DNA of 64,000 bases, taken from positions 47,385,763 through 47,449,762 of the forward strand of contig OW679202.1 in the NCBI GenBank assembly GCA_940337035.1, in the 5' to 3' direction. The first letter of the stretch is position 1, and each line of letters opens with the position of its first letter. Shown one piece after another: positions 34,116-45,225 of this stretch. Origin of the DNA: Agriotes lineatus (Eukaryota > Arthropoda > Insecta > Coleoptera > Elateridae). The notes under the pieces were generated by a model. That model saw nothing but the letters and a program-made list of their open reading frames with translations, had not been told where the DNA came from and searched no databases. The position numbers were made by a program, and so were the translations under genes.

Positions 34116-35415
34116 TTATGCTCCAAAAATTGCCTCTCCGCCTTTGAAGGTGACTGGATTTAGTAGAAACATATTGTAGATGGGCACTTCCTTGTGAGAG
34201 CTTTAATAACTTCTTGAGCAATAACGCCTCCCACAATTGCACAAATAGGTGCAATTTCGCCAAACACTAAACTGAGCACATCTTTCTTTATTTTATCATC
34301 ATCTATTTGGAATCAGTCAAGGATCTCTCCCCGAAGTTCCATCAAAGTTTTCAGGTCTTCGTTTTTGCTATTATATGATGGATTTCAACCAGTTTTATCT
34401 CGAAACTCAAATAACACTGTAATCAAATTCATGATGATATTAAGTTAATGTCACTCACAAAAACTTACATTTCACCAAGTAATAGAGTTGAGCGTGTCGA
34501 TTCCTTTTTCTCTCTTTAGACGACTTCAGAATCTTCTCTGATTCTGACAGCACTTCATCAATCGGTGGATAGTTCATTTTTCCATGCTTTTTAACTGTGG
34601 TTGCTTCAGGTGTCATTGGTTTACCTTCGTGGGTGCTCTTATATGGAAAGTGAATTTCGTCCCTGCACCATCAAATAATTAAGATTTGAATAATAAGCAA
34701 CATTTTTCTACATACACATAATACTCGTGTTCCTGGAAATCTGCCAATGTAAACCCAAACATGCTAACACATCACCACATATAAACTGCACGTTTGATGC
34801 TCTACAAATTGAGTTGACAAGCAGAAGCTGTTTGTTAAGCCTGTCGTTACAATGATTGTAAAATCGATAAAATATTTTTCGCTTTTTTCTGATAAGGATT
34901 GAGTCACTGAGTGTCTGCTGTAATCTTCACCAGAGGATTTAAAGCCTGAGCTTTAGTTAATATTGCTTCAGATATCTATTAGAAGTAAAATGCAATAACC
35001 TTAAAATAATACTGGTAGATTAACTAAACCGTTTTTCCTAAACTGTCACGGTTAAGTAGAAAGTTTTTTATTAACTCTTCTTCGGTAACAGTTTCATAAT
35101 CTAAGATTGTCAAAGAATTTTTACGGGATAGAAAGATATTTTTTGCAATTTCTGAACCCAAGCCGCGGGCTCCTATCAGTAAAACATTGGCGGCTCGCAG
35201 TCTGTAAAAACAACATAACCTCAAAATTAAAGGGACTAAAATAAGAGTAAATCAAGTATTTGTTTATGGAAATACTAATGCTCGCAGTTTATTAATTATA
35301 TTAAATAACGGTTGGAATGCTCTAAAACTTACAATTGCTGTGACTTAAAGCCCCAAAACCGGATTTGCCGGTCGTACAACTCTGCTTCTGCAGTCGATAG
35401 TTCTGGTTCTGCCAT
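34116..35415 (-). pseudogene. SAE1: SUMO-activating enzyme subunit 1 (SAE1/Aos1), intron-containing pseudogene
   Basis: Five exons can be traced on the minus strand. Exon 1 (35415-35333) starts MAEPELSTAEAELYDRQIRF. Exon 2 (35201-35030) reads LRAANVLLIGARGLGSEIAK. Exon 3 (34975-34716) reads AILTKAQALNPLVKITADT and later QLLLVNSICRASNVQFICGD. Exon 4 (34662-34469) reads EIHFPYKSTHEGKPMTPEAT. Exon 5 (34416-34116) reads VFGEIAPICAIVGGVIAQEV. These match Aos1, the partner of Uba2 in the nuclear E1 that activates SUMO. The splice sites are mostly canonical (gtaagt, gtatgt, cag). Exon 3 has at least three frameshifts. Exon 5 has TGA stops at 34385-34387 and 34313-34315 and another frameshift before its end. 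Retained introns argue for a duplicated rather than a retroposed copy. Confidence 0.9.
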
Positions 35416-35894
35416 TCTTGCCAATGAAATAATGTTGATTCACTTATAAAGTCTATCAGGGCTACTTTATAGGATATTTGCAACTATTTTAGTTTGTTTT
35501 TAAATGCCTATACGTTAATTCAATACAACCGCAAACGGTATTTTGACAATTGACAGCTAACTAGTGATGCAGTGTTGCCAAGTCAAAATCTTAAAAGTTA
35601 TTAATGATGCTTCATACTAAACCCTACTAAAATTTCACTAGATTTTAAATTAAAGGTGTAGGGAATGAAAAACTAACTGCCGGTTTTACAATGCTAGTAT
35701 TCAAGGGGGTGTAGTTATACATGGAATATATTTATGCCACAACTTATAGAAATGTACATGTTCTACCAAGTAATTTTATTCACAGGTTAGATATTCTTAG
35801 GATAAGCTGTAATAATTCAACACTGTTAGCGCTGAAACGTTAAACAGTGCCATATAGGCGGGGGGGGGGGGGCAGAATATATGCAGCAGATATA
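35416..35894. other. Spacer upstream of the SAE1 copy
   Basis: AT-rich, ending in a run of 12 G residues near 35,860. It would hold the promoter of the SAE1 copy, but no specific element is recognisable. Confidence 0.35.
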
Positions 35895-36087
35895 CCGGGT
35901 GATTATAAATGGTTGTGATTTTTTTTCTTAGGTTGGCACTGTTAGTGTTGGTTACGCTACTGTCAATTTTCTCCGTACGTCACAATTGACATTTATATAG
36001 GCTTGCGCACTTAGCAATGACATCACGAGTAAGAATCTTGAATTTATTGAATAAATTGGAAAAATAATGTACTTTAAAAAACAGTTA
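35895..36087 (-). repeat. 3' terminal part of a mariner-like element
   Basis: The sequence begins taccgggtgattataaatgg, a TA followed by a CCGGGTG-type terminus. The minus-strand transposase tail at 40.5-40.9 kb points towards this end. The LINE inserted between the two explains their separation, so I read this as the 3' untranslated part and terminal repeat of that mariner. Confidence 0.6.
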
Positions 36088-36286
36088 TATTCGAGTTCGA
36101 GTGTTCAAACAGTTCGGATGTGCACTAAGCGATATCAAACAGTGAACCTTGAACTAACATTTGTCGTTTATCTTCGCAGTGTTTGGGTGCTATCAGTACT
36201 AAACAAAAATTTAAAATTGTAAGTCATTTTTCATTAATATAAATAAGAACTTTTAACTAAAAGCAAAATTACGCATCTAAATAAAA

Positions 36287-37737
36287 ATGCTGCCGGCCGG
36301 CAACGGCGTTAACGGCGCATTTAACATTTATAACCAGCAACAATTAAACGGAAATCCTATGTTACCACAACAATTACCATTTTTTCCGAATCCACAACCT
36401 ATGCATCAGTATCAACAAAGCCAATACACTCTCCAGCCGTCTCCTAATCCATCTAACTTCTCCACACAGTATCAACCAACTTCACAAACACCGAGTCAGC
36501 CACAATTTTATCTACCGCAATACGATACTGAGCCAGTCATGCAATCAATGCAAAATGAAAACACTAATGAATGTTACGAAGATGATGAACAAGAAATGGA
36601 AGTTAACCCCGTCAATAGTTGGCAACGTGTTACAAATAATAAACGGAAACGATTAACGAAGCCTAATACGCAAACGACCAATACTGAAAACGAGACAGAA
36701 ATTATTCACGAGAACAGATACTCAGCGCTAAGTAAAGAAGATGGACCAAGTACAGCGGCTAACGAAGAACAGCAAAAAACGACTATATCTAAGCCACCGC
36801 CCATATTTGTTCACGGTGTTATAAATTATAAGGAAATGACTAAAGATCTACTATCAATTGCAGAAGAGGAACAATACACGACCAAAAGTCTACATAATAA
36901 TGTCGTTAAAATCAATGCAACAACCCCTGACACATATCGTAAGATGATCAAGCTTATGCAGGAAAAAAAGATTGTACATCATACATACCAGATGAAAGAA
37001 GATCGCCCTTATAGAGTTGTCTTAAAACATCTGCATCATACTACCCCAACAGACGATATAAAAAAAGCTCTTAAAGAACTAGGACATTCGGTACGCAACA
37101 TTATGAACTTAAAACATAGACAAACCAAAGACCCTTTACCTATATTCTTTGTAGATCTAGAGCCAGCTACAAATAATAAAGAAATATACAACATACACTC
37201 ACTACAAAACAAACACATTCTTTTTGAACCACCAAAACTAAATAAGGACATTGTGCAATGTACCCGATGTCAGAATTATGGGCATACAAAGAGCTATTGC
37301 AATAGGCCATTTGCATGTGTGAAATGTGCAGGAAGACATGATACAAAAATCTGCAAAAAAACAAAAGAAACTCCAGCTACGTGTATCCTGTGCGGAGGTT
37401 TACACCCAGCGAATTACAAGGGATGCACAATTTATCAAGAGCTCCAAAGAAATATCAGCCCAATACGCAACAATCAAGCATAAGACCTCTAAATCTAACA
37501 AGACAAAACTTTCCATCCTTGAGATACCAAAATAATCAACCCACCATCAATCAGCCAACACATATACGTCCTCTTTATTCCCAAGCAGTAAAAAACTCAC
37601 CCCCGTCCACTGAAGATGTTAGTCTTAAACAATTCTTAGATGAATTTAAAAATATGTTCAACCAACTATTACAACAAAATAGTATGATATTAAATATGCT
37701 AACTACAGTCATTAATAAATTAATTCATAATGGCTAA
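36287..37737 (+). pseudogene. Jockey LINE ORF1 (Gag-like, three zinc knuckles), one frameshift
   Basis: The main frame (36287-37483, 398 codons) begins with a Gln/Asn/Pro-rich region and continues through a basic stretch (NNKRKRLTKP). A central domain follows (YRVVLKHLHHTTPTDDIKKA), an RNA-binding fold of the pre-C2HC type. Three Cys-rich knuckles come next: CTRCQNYGHTKSYC, CVKCAGRHDTKIC and CILCGGLHPANYKGC. A frame change near 37,440 moves the C-terminus to another frame, reading SYAQAL-like RPLYSQAVKN and LKQFLDEFKNMFNQLL, up to the TAA at 37735-37737. The product would package LINE RNA. Confidence 0.88.
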
Positions 37738-40388
37738 GTTTTTAAAAATTGCATTGTGGAACGCTAACGGGTTACAACAGAGAAAGTTGGAAGTTGAAAC
37801 CTTTATACGGGTCAATAATATAGATATTTTACTCATTTCAGAAACTCATTACACTCAAGATCTCACCTAATAATACCTCATTATTCAATATATCATACAG
37901 AGCATCCAGATAGCACAGCACATGGTGGTTCGGCCATAATCATCCGTAACTCCAATAAACACCATGAATTACCGCCTTATAAAACGGACTATGTGCAAGG
38001 CACTATAATACAAGTTGAGAAACTTCCAGCACCCATAGTATTATCAGCTGTCTACTGTCCGCCACGCCATAATATAACCAAACAAATGCTACAACCCTTT
38101 TTCGAACTCCTAGGGCCTAGGTTTTTAGCAGGTGGAGATTTTAATGCTAAAAACACGCATTGGGGCTCACGCTTAACAACTACAAAAGGCAGAGAGCTTT
38201 ATAAACTTATGGTAGATAATAAATACAACTTCCTCTCAACGGGCAGCCCAACATATTGGCCTTCGGATCCCAATAAAATTCCGGACTTACTGGACTTTTT
38301 CGTTACTCACGGCATGGCATCAAACTACATGAATATTGTCCCCAATTACGATATTTCGTCAGATCATACCCCTGTAATAGTTACTGTAAGTGCAACCATA
38401 CTCTATAAAGAGCCCAAACCTACTCTCAGCAATGCAAAAACCAACTGGAACGTGTTTGAAACACATATCAACGAATTCCTTAATATAAATTTAAGCTTAA
38501 AAACAAAAGTTGATCTGGAATACGCAACAAACCATCTCATAACAACTGTACAGGAAGCAGGATGGAATTCAACACCGCAAGTGCTCAATCTGAAAGCCCA
38601 TACTCCTAATATCCCTACTGAAATAATGGAACTAGTGAAAGAAAAAAGAAGAGCAAGAGCAACTTGGCAGCGTACCCATAATATCGCAGATAAAACCAGA
38701 TTGAACCACTTAAATAATAAGTTAAGACGCAGACTGCAAGAAATTCGCAATGACACCTTTCAATTCTACACAAATTCACTCTCTGTTCATGATCACTCAA
38801 TCTGGAAAGCGACCAGAGGAATTAAGCGTCCTAAGGAACATGTACCGCCTCTACGAGATGAGACAGGAACGTGGGCAAGATCCGATAAGGAAAAAGCTGA
38901 GGCATTTGCACAGCATTTACAAAACACCTTTCAACCAAACTCCAACGAACCTGATCAAGAGGTTGAACACTATTTAGAAACTCCATTACAGCTATCGCTT
39001 CCAATACAAAGTTTTACTCTCCATGAAATTGAAACCCAAATAAAACTTCTGCATAATAAAAAATCACCAGGGCACGACCTTATAACAGGAACTGTTTTAA
39101 AGCATCTACCTGAGAAAGGAGTTCGATATCTACAAATTCTGTTCAATGGAATACTGCGTCTCGCACACTGGCCATTATCACTCAAATTCGCTCAAATTAT
39201 TTTGATACTTAAACCCGGAAAACCTCCTACCCAAATCAAGTCCTACCGCCCTATCAGTTTACTTCCGACAATCTCTAAGTTGCTGGAAAAATTAATACTA
39301 AAACGTATAAATCAAAGTGCACTTCAAGATACATGGCTACCAGATCATCAATTTGGTTTTCGATCCGAACACTCAACAATACAACAATGTCACCGACTAA
39401 CAAACATAATACGTAGATCATTTGAAGACAAAATTTACTGTAGTGCAGTGTTCCTGGATGTGAGCAATGCTTTCGATAAGGTGTGACACAGAGGTCTGCT
39501 CTACAAAATGAAGAGTCTATTACCATATCACTACTACTTACTTTTACGCTCCTACCTGGAGGATCGTTTCTTTCAAACCAAGTTTGGTAATGTAACCTCC
39601 CAGATAAGACGAATTAATGCTGGTGTTCCACAAGGGAGCGTACTTGGACCGCTAATGTACTTGCTATACACGTATGACCTACCAACCTCAGCACAAACAA
39701 GTATAGGAACGTTCGCCGACGACACATCAATTCTTTCATGTAGTGAAAATCCGGCTACAGCATCAGCACTACTCCAAGAACATCTAAATCTTCTGGAAAC
39801 TTGGTTAACTAAATGGAAAGTAAGAGTAAATGAAGATAAATCGGTGCATGTTACGTTTACGACGAAGCATTCAACGTGTCCTCCAGTTACTCTCAATGAC
39901 ATACGCATACCTCAGGCAAATGAAGTCAGATACCTGGGCTTACATCTCGATAGACGTCTGACGTGGAAGACACATGTGAGCAAAAAGCGGAAAGAAATGG
40001 ACCTAAGACTTAAAAAATTATATTGGCTTATTGGGAAAAACTCAGCACTTACATTAGACAACAAGTTATTGATATACAAGAGCATAATCCGTCCTATTTG
40101 GTCCTACGGCTGCGAACTTTGGGGATGCGCTAGCAAATCAAATATAAATACAATCCAACGTTTTCAATCAAAAACACTTAGATGTTATCCAACGCCCCAT
40201 GGTTTGTGTCAAATCTAACCCTCCACAACGATTTCAACATTCCATATGTGGCAGACATAATCAAAACAAAAGCGGTAAAACATCACGAGTCTCTAGAAAA
40301 TCATCCAAATGTAACAGTTAACCCACTAGTCGGAGAACCTGAAACTAGAAGATTGAAAAGAAAGTGGCCAAAGGATTTAACAGACTAA
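37730..40388 (+). pseudogene. Jockey LINE ORF2 (endonuclease and reverse transcriptase), disrupted
   Basis: The ATG at 37730 overlaps the ORF1 stop within atggctaa. The endonuclease starts LKIALWNANGLQQRK and reads LLISETHYTQD before a frame break at 37865. It resumes with FLAGGDFNAKNTHWGS (GDFNA) and DISSDHTPVIV (SDH). The RT follows: LKPGKPP, YRPISLLPTISKLLEKLI, DHQFGFRSEHST and motif A AVFLDVSNAFDKV. A TGA at 39484-39486 stands in place of the expected Trp. Motif B (AGVPQGSVLGPLMYLLY) and the catalytic GTFADDTSIL lie in 39508-40218. A last frameshift near 40,185 precedes the C-terminus, which ends at 40388. The endonuclease-RT order and motifs fit the jockey clade. Confidence 0.9.
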
Positions 40389-40539
40389 ATTAGGGGTGAC
40401 GCCAGTGGGTGTCTTCCTCACTCGACTTTAACCAATTATACATAAAATTAACTCATAGAATTATTGTAATTATTCTGATTGCTAATAAAGTGAATTAAAA
40501 AAAAAATTTAAAAAAAAAAAAAACAGTTACGGTAGATAA

Positions 40540-40860
40540 GTGTTTAGAGCAGTTGAAATGATGTCCATCTTCATGTAAACAACAGTGAATTCTTCTATGC
40601 AAACTACTAAAAACATTTCTTAACATTTCAGGCCTTATGTTTGCCACTGCAGCCTCAATTGCTTGTTGCAGGTTTTGCAAATTCTGAACTGGATTTCTAA
40701 AGACTACGTTTTTTAAATAAGGAAATAAAAAGACATCAAGAGGGGTCAAATCAAATGATTGACTTGGCCATAATCATAGGTTAATCAATCGGTCTGCGAA
40801 AAACTGTTCTAAATAATTAATTGTTGCTGATGCCGTGTGGGCAGCGGGACATTGCAACAC
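40540..40860 (-). pseudogene. Mariner transposase C-terminal fragment
   Basis: The minus strand reads ASATINYLEQFFADRLI, then DLTPLDVFLFPYLKNVVFRN, then AVANIRPEMLRNVFSSLHRR and DGHHF. This is the standard ending of DD34D mariner transposases (DLTPLDFFLWGYLKDKVY ... ITPEMLRNV ... GGHFEH), including the third catalytic Asp. The N-terminal two thirds are missing. Its terminal repeat appears at 35.9 kb, beyond the LINE. Confidence 0.85.
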
Positions 40861-41339
40861 AAACACCAACTTTTACTACATGCCGGGCACGTCAATAACA
40901 TTGACGTCGAATGAATCCGCATACTTGACTGGAAGACTCGAATCCTCAGGCTTGAAGTTGTTTCGTAAGATAGGCCTCACTGGGAGGGAGCGATCCTGAC
41001 GCTAGAGTGCTCGTGGAAGTGATGACAAACACGATTGTACTAGATGGTGTATATGCTGGAGATGGCTTACAAACTCGGCCGCACTGGAAGATACCGGCTC
41101 TGAATTCTGTTTGCCTTCGAAGTAGCTTCCAAGCTTCGACCGAACAGGCAGATTCAAAGAGCTGGAATGGTTCTCGAAGTTGCTTCGACCGAACTAAGGA
41201 GGTTCGAGTCAAAAGTTTGAATGGATCTCTGCTAGAATCGTCGTGCATATCAGGGGTTTTGTTAGTCATCCAATGTTTTTTCTTTACTATGTTAGGGAAT
41301 GGGAATTATTTTATGAATTGTATTATCTAGGATTTGCTC
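40861..41339. other. Unassigned region with overlapping 107-codon frames
   Basis: Frames of 107 codons exist on both strands (40946-41269 minus and 41007-41330 plus), with no recognisable motif. The text has short internal repeats (cttcgaccgaac occurs twice), and I cannot tell which strand, if either, was coding. Confidence 0.35.
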
Positions 41340-42700
41340 TTCGTCATATTTGATTGCCCCATCGTCAGTCGCCCTACATGTGAATCATTTTCTCTTCATT
41401 TAGTATTTTGAGAAATTTATAAAGGTTTTGGATATCTATTTTTTTTTATTACTTTTCTTTTAGGTGTGTTCAGTCTGATTGGGAAGTTAATCCAGAGACA
41501 TACAGGGTGTCCTTAAAATAATGGGACACCGATTAGTCATAGATTTCTTACGTTATAATAAATCGATTAAACTTAATATACCTTAGTACAAAGTCGCTTC
41601 AGTAAGAAGTTATACGACCTTTTTTTGTTAATTTCCACAAATGTATAGATATCGATTTGAATTTTGGTATACGTGCTTACTGCACTAACAAAATTTATTT
41701 CATAAATTAGACTTGACTTTAAGATGCACTTTGCACCTTTGAAAACTTTTTTTAACTCTAACTTTGTTATCTGTAATATTTTTTGAAATTTTAGGTTATT
41801 ATCTGAAAGAGAATTAAAAAGCACAAAAATAATGTACTCTTAGTTCTTAAGCCTAAAAGCAACCGTTTACCTTAAAATGCCCATCAAAAGTTTTTGGTAG
41901 TCATTAACACGTGCAATTATCAAGTAGCCATGATCACAAAAACAATAATCATCTAATAAAAATCAATGATAAAACAATTAATGACATTAGTGACATAAGA
42001 ATGTGTTCTTTTATGTTTAAGAAAATGCCGCTACATAACGAATTCTCCAATGCTGAAAGGTTCGTTATGTCGCAGCATTTTCGTAAGCAGAAAAGACAAA
42101 AAACTGATGTCACCAACGTCATTAATTGATTTTTTGTTGTTGTTTACTAGATTACAATTATTACCCATTGTTTTTGTGATCATGACTACTCGATAATTGC
42201 ACGTCTTAATGACAACCAAAAACCTTTGATATGCATTTTAAGGTAAACGGTTGCTCTTACGCTTATAAACTAAGAGTATATTATTTTTGTGCATTTTAAT
42301 TCTTTTTCAGACAATAACCTAAAGTACCCCTTACAGTCAAGTCTAGTTTATGAAATTTTTCCTATTAGTGCACTACAAAATAGTAAGCATGTATACCAAA
42401 ATTAAAATCGACATCTTTACATTTGTGAAAACTAACAAAAAAATTAAAAATTAAACTTTGAGGCCCTATAACTTCTTACTGAAGGGACTTTGTACTAAAG
42501 TATATTAGGTTTAATCGAGTTATTATGACGTAAGGAATCTATGACTAATCGGTGTCCCATTATTTTAGGGACACTCTGTATATGATCCGACCCACATTCT
42601 GCCCTAGGTTGTACTTTGACATTTTTAATGACGATGTTTATATTACTGATCAACATAGAATCAATAGTTGAATGCATGCTTTCACAGCCGTTGTCCATAA
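41340..42700 (-). pseudogene. LINE endonuclease C-terminal fragment split by a foldback
   Basis: The minus strand at 42,700-42,580 reads TIDSMLISNINIVIKNVKVQ then PRAECGSDH, matching the end of LINE endonucleases (IDYILCSQRW ... GADCGSDH), with the catalytic His. The foldback 41503-42578 interrupts it one base after this His codon. Beyond the foldback the text goes on at 41,500 as a basic stretch (INFPIRLNTPKRKVIKKN) in the expected style. Confidence 0.68.
41503..42578. mobile_element. TA-flanked foldback element, 1.08 kb
   Basis: The ends are cagggtgtccttaaaataat and its imperfect complement. TA lies on both sides (41501-41502 and 42579-42580). The arms extend to near 42,040 with roughly 10-15% mismatch, including cgattagtcatagat, ttaaacttaatata, aagaagttata and their complements. 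The centre holds a short hairpin (taacgaa ... ttcgtta). It has no coding sequence. The site lies inside a LINE endonuclease fragment. Confidence 0.87.
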
Positions 42701-42704
42701 TTGT

Positions 42705-43500
42705 AGGTTCTTCAGGGTTATACCGTGATGGTCGATTTAAACCACGTTTCGCTAATCATGCTGGCAGCTTTTTCAGAGGTTTTCTACTACTACTATTGGA
42801 GTCTTATGCTCCTGGTTATATACCGAGGAATCGTTACGATTGGCTGCTCAAGTAAATCTTCTATGTTATTGGGACTTGTCGTTATTCCGCTTGGTTGCTC
42901 ACATGAAACTTGTATATGTTTAGGTTTGATTTGCAGGGCTACCTTCCACATGTTGCTAAAGCGGGGTAATCATTTTCTCGGTTAAAGTTGTTCTGGTTTT
43001 TAGTAATCTTTAAGGATTCCCGAACAATATGAGGGTAGTAATTTGTAGTTCTAGCTAGTATGTTCACAAAATCGTAATTTAATTGGTAGTGCTAATAAGT
43101 GCTCTGCTATGATTGATTTTTGTGCGTTTCCAAGTCGTGTGCAGCTCTGGTGTTCTTTTATTTTACATTTGATGCTTCTTCTTGTCTGTCCGATATAAGA
43201 TTTGCCACAAGTATATTGAGGAGCTGGTAAACATCTTCTGCACGTGCCTGGGCAAGGACTCTTTGTTGTTCGATCTTTCTCATTAAACCCCGATATTTTT
43301 CTTATCTAAGAGCTTTCTTACTCTATTGGTTACTCCGCTGATGAAGAGAAGGCGGGCGTAATTTGTAGGATTAGGTTTAGGTTCCTTTTGTTTTATGGCA
43401 TGCTCTACTGATATCTTGTCGACTGTAGTCATTCTTCCGTAAAGTTTCTTCCACATGTGGATCGTAAACAATTAGTTTTCCTAATATCCCAGCACTATCT
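42705..43500 (-). pseudogene. Penelope-like element fragment (RT end, GIY-YIG, 3' tail)
   Basis: The minus strand reads ARLLFISGVTNRVRKLLDKK (43.28-43.47 kb), the linker between RT and endonuclease. Next comes PQYTCGKSYIGQTRRSIKCK (about 43.2 kb), the GIY-YIG core, and AEHLLALPIKLRF. The low-coordinate end has a gattagcgaaacgtggttta-type tail. The upstream part, HVEETLRKNDYSRQDISRAC, matches the linker before the endonuclease. Frameshifts are present. The part from 43258 upward is repeated in each unit of the tandem array, while the GIY-YIG half occurs only here. Confidence 0.8.
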
Positions 43501-43824
43501 TATACGGCGCCGAATCGTAGACCTTATGGGCATATGACAGGCGAATGACGAAAAATCGATGCATTTGAAAAGTCGCGCTGAGGGTAAATACTGCACGTTT
43601 CCTGAAGAAACAATGGGTATATGTTAGAAAAAATAAAAGAACTTCGGCGGCTCTCGTAAGTTATAATTACAGTGACCTGTCCTCGAATGGTTTATCCATA
43701 GACCATATAGCAAGAAAACACGCAACAGCTAGTGATGTAAGGAAAGATCAGGGGTTTCAGGCAAAGAGAAAGATTTTCGAAACGCCGGTCCGGTCCAAAG
43801 TTCTTGAATACTGTGTTAAAGAAC

Positions 43825-43913
43825 GCACGGTGGCGGCTCGTTCACTTGGCGCCATCTACAGAACTTCGGTGGTCACGTTTTGAAGCTACTCTTTAGATCT
43901 GTAATTGAGCAGT
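43825..43913. other. Segment of unit 1 that differs from units 2 and 3
   Basis: Between the shared words ttaaagaac and ttattgataaaaag, unit 1 has 89 bp (gcacggtggcggctcg ... attgagcag). Units 2 and 3 have an unrelated 144 bp (52517-52660 and 63168-63311, beginning ctttgggtccgatcag). Flanks on both sides are nearly identical, so this is a replacement or an insertion plus deletion. Confidence 0.85.
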
Positions 43914-45225
43914 TTATTGATAAAAAGCAATCAGTAGATACACTATCCTTTGAATAAATTGCAAATGTATTAACTGAAATTTGCTACTTTGATGACTTCG
44001 TTAGCCAAACGGAGACTAGTACAGTTACAAAGATTGAATTATTTGCCTTGCAGTCTATTTAAAAGAATTGAAAACTGAAACGCCGAAACCAAAAAAAATA
44101 TAAAAAGTGTCTTCTAAAAAGAGAGTTTTTATATCGGCTTTAGAATACCCATTAATGCAGAGTGTTAGAGAAATAACATTTTTAAGTCGTTGTACTGATC
44201 ATTAATGGTGCTTGTTTTAGATTGCCTAGATTCCCAGTGAAACGATTTTAATTAAATTTAAATTACATTAAGAAGGCAGCTTTTATGGACCCTCTAACTG
44301 TGCCAATTTAATGAGCAAGCGTAAACGGAAAAAAAGTGCATGCCATAGATATAAAGAAATTAGTTAAAGAACAGAAATTACTTATCTGCCAAAATGTAGG
44401 TTTTGTGGAATAGATTCATTCTGTTTAATCAGGGCGATATTTCAAGAACGCCATTTAAACTGTCATTGTGTGTCAGTGACAATGCTAAATTTATTACGTA
44501 CCGATACCGAAACAAAATGAACCCATATTTGAGATTTTTTTTTAGTCAACATTTGTTGTTTCTTGGCAACGTCACGAGACAAACTAATTTTGACAAATTT
44601 TGCCGGCAAAACCATTTGCTCTTAATACATTATTACCGATAAAATTTCTTATAAATTTAGCTTTTGTCATCTTAGTTGATTAGATATCCTTTGTAATTGT
44701 TTGAAGGTGAAAGATGTTTTAGTTTTAATCATATTTTTACAAGTATATATTTATACATTACCTATATCAAATTGCATTTTTGTTTAGGGTGCTGATTGAA
44801 TTGTGGATTTTATAGAGCTAGATTTATTTATAATACTGTTTATCTTCTTTTTCCTATGTATAAATACATTTTACAGGAAGTTTAATATATATTTTGTTTA
44901 ACTTCAAGTAGTGATTCTCCTCCCAATTCTTGTGCGGTTACCGCTCGCCAGTACAATTGCTTCGAAAAATAGTATAAAAGTCCGATCGGTCAAACGTAAA
45001 TAAAAATGGAAGCTACCCGACGCGACGTTGCGGATGGTTTTTACTGCCTTTTCGTAAATGGTCTTTGGGTGTAATGTGTAGATTTTGAATCATATTGCAC
45101 TCACCAAGGCCATGTATTGAGAGGTGGACTTTTCATCGGATCTCAAGATCTCACTTTTTGACAACCCTTTCATGCCGAGAGGGATATAATAAAATAGCAA
45201 ATTTAGTATGTAAATGGATGTATAT
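43914..45225. other. Unassigned block of the tandem unit, repeated at 52661-53972 and 63312-64000
   Basis: Copies are nearly identical. A 79-codon plus-strand frame (44403-44642, copy 53150-53389) starts MWNRFILFNQGDISRTPFKL and has no recognised motif. Upstream text has stops and may be a degraded ORF. The segment ends with a TATA-like motif and a short reading frame. Confidence 0.5.
44973..45074 (+). promoter_or_regulatory. TATA-like motif with short ORF, repeated at 53720
   Basis: tataaaag at 44973-44980 is followed 26 bp downstream by an ATG at 45006. That ATG opens a 22-codon frame starting MEATRRDVADGFYCLFVNGL, which ends at 45074. The preceding words (gcggttaccgctcgcc) are GC-richer than the surroundings. 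This could be the core promoter and first exon of an undetected gene, or of a further transposon truncated by the LTR element just downstream (45226). The second copy (53720-53727) is unchanged. Confidence 0.4.

Larger units (their letters stand above)
36088..40529 (+). mobile_element. Jockey-type LINE, nearly full length, with TSD and poly(A)
   Basis: It contains ORF1 with zinc knuckles and ORF2 with endonuclease and RT in the standard order. An aataaa-like signal lies at about 40,482 and a broken poly(A) tract at 40,496-40,523. The sequence aaaaaacagtta stands just before the element (36076-36087) and at its 3' edge (40518-40529), a likely 12-bp TSD that merges with the tail. About 200 bp precede ORF1 as a 5' leader. 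One stop and several frameshifts disable it, but similarity to family motifs is high, so the insertion is fairly young. Confidence 0.88.
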
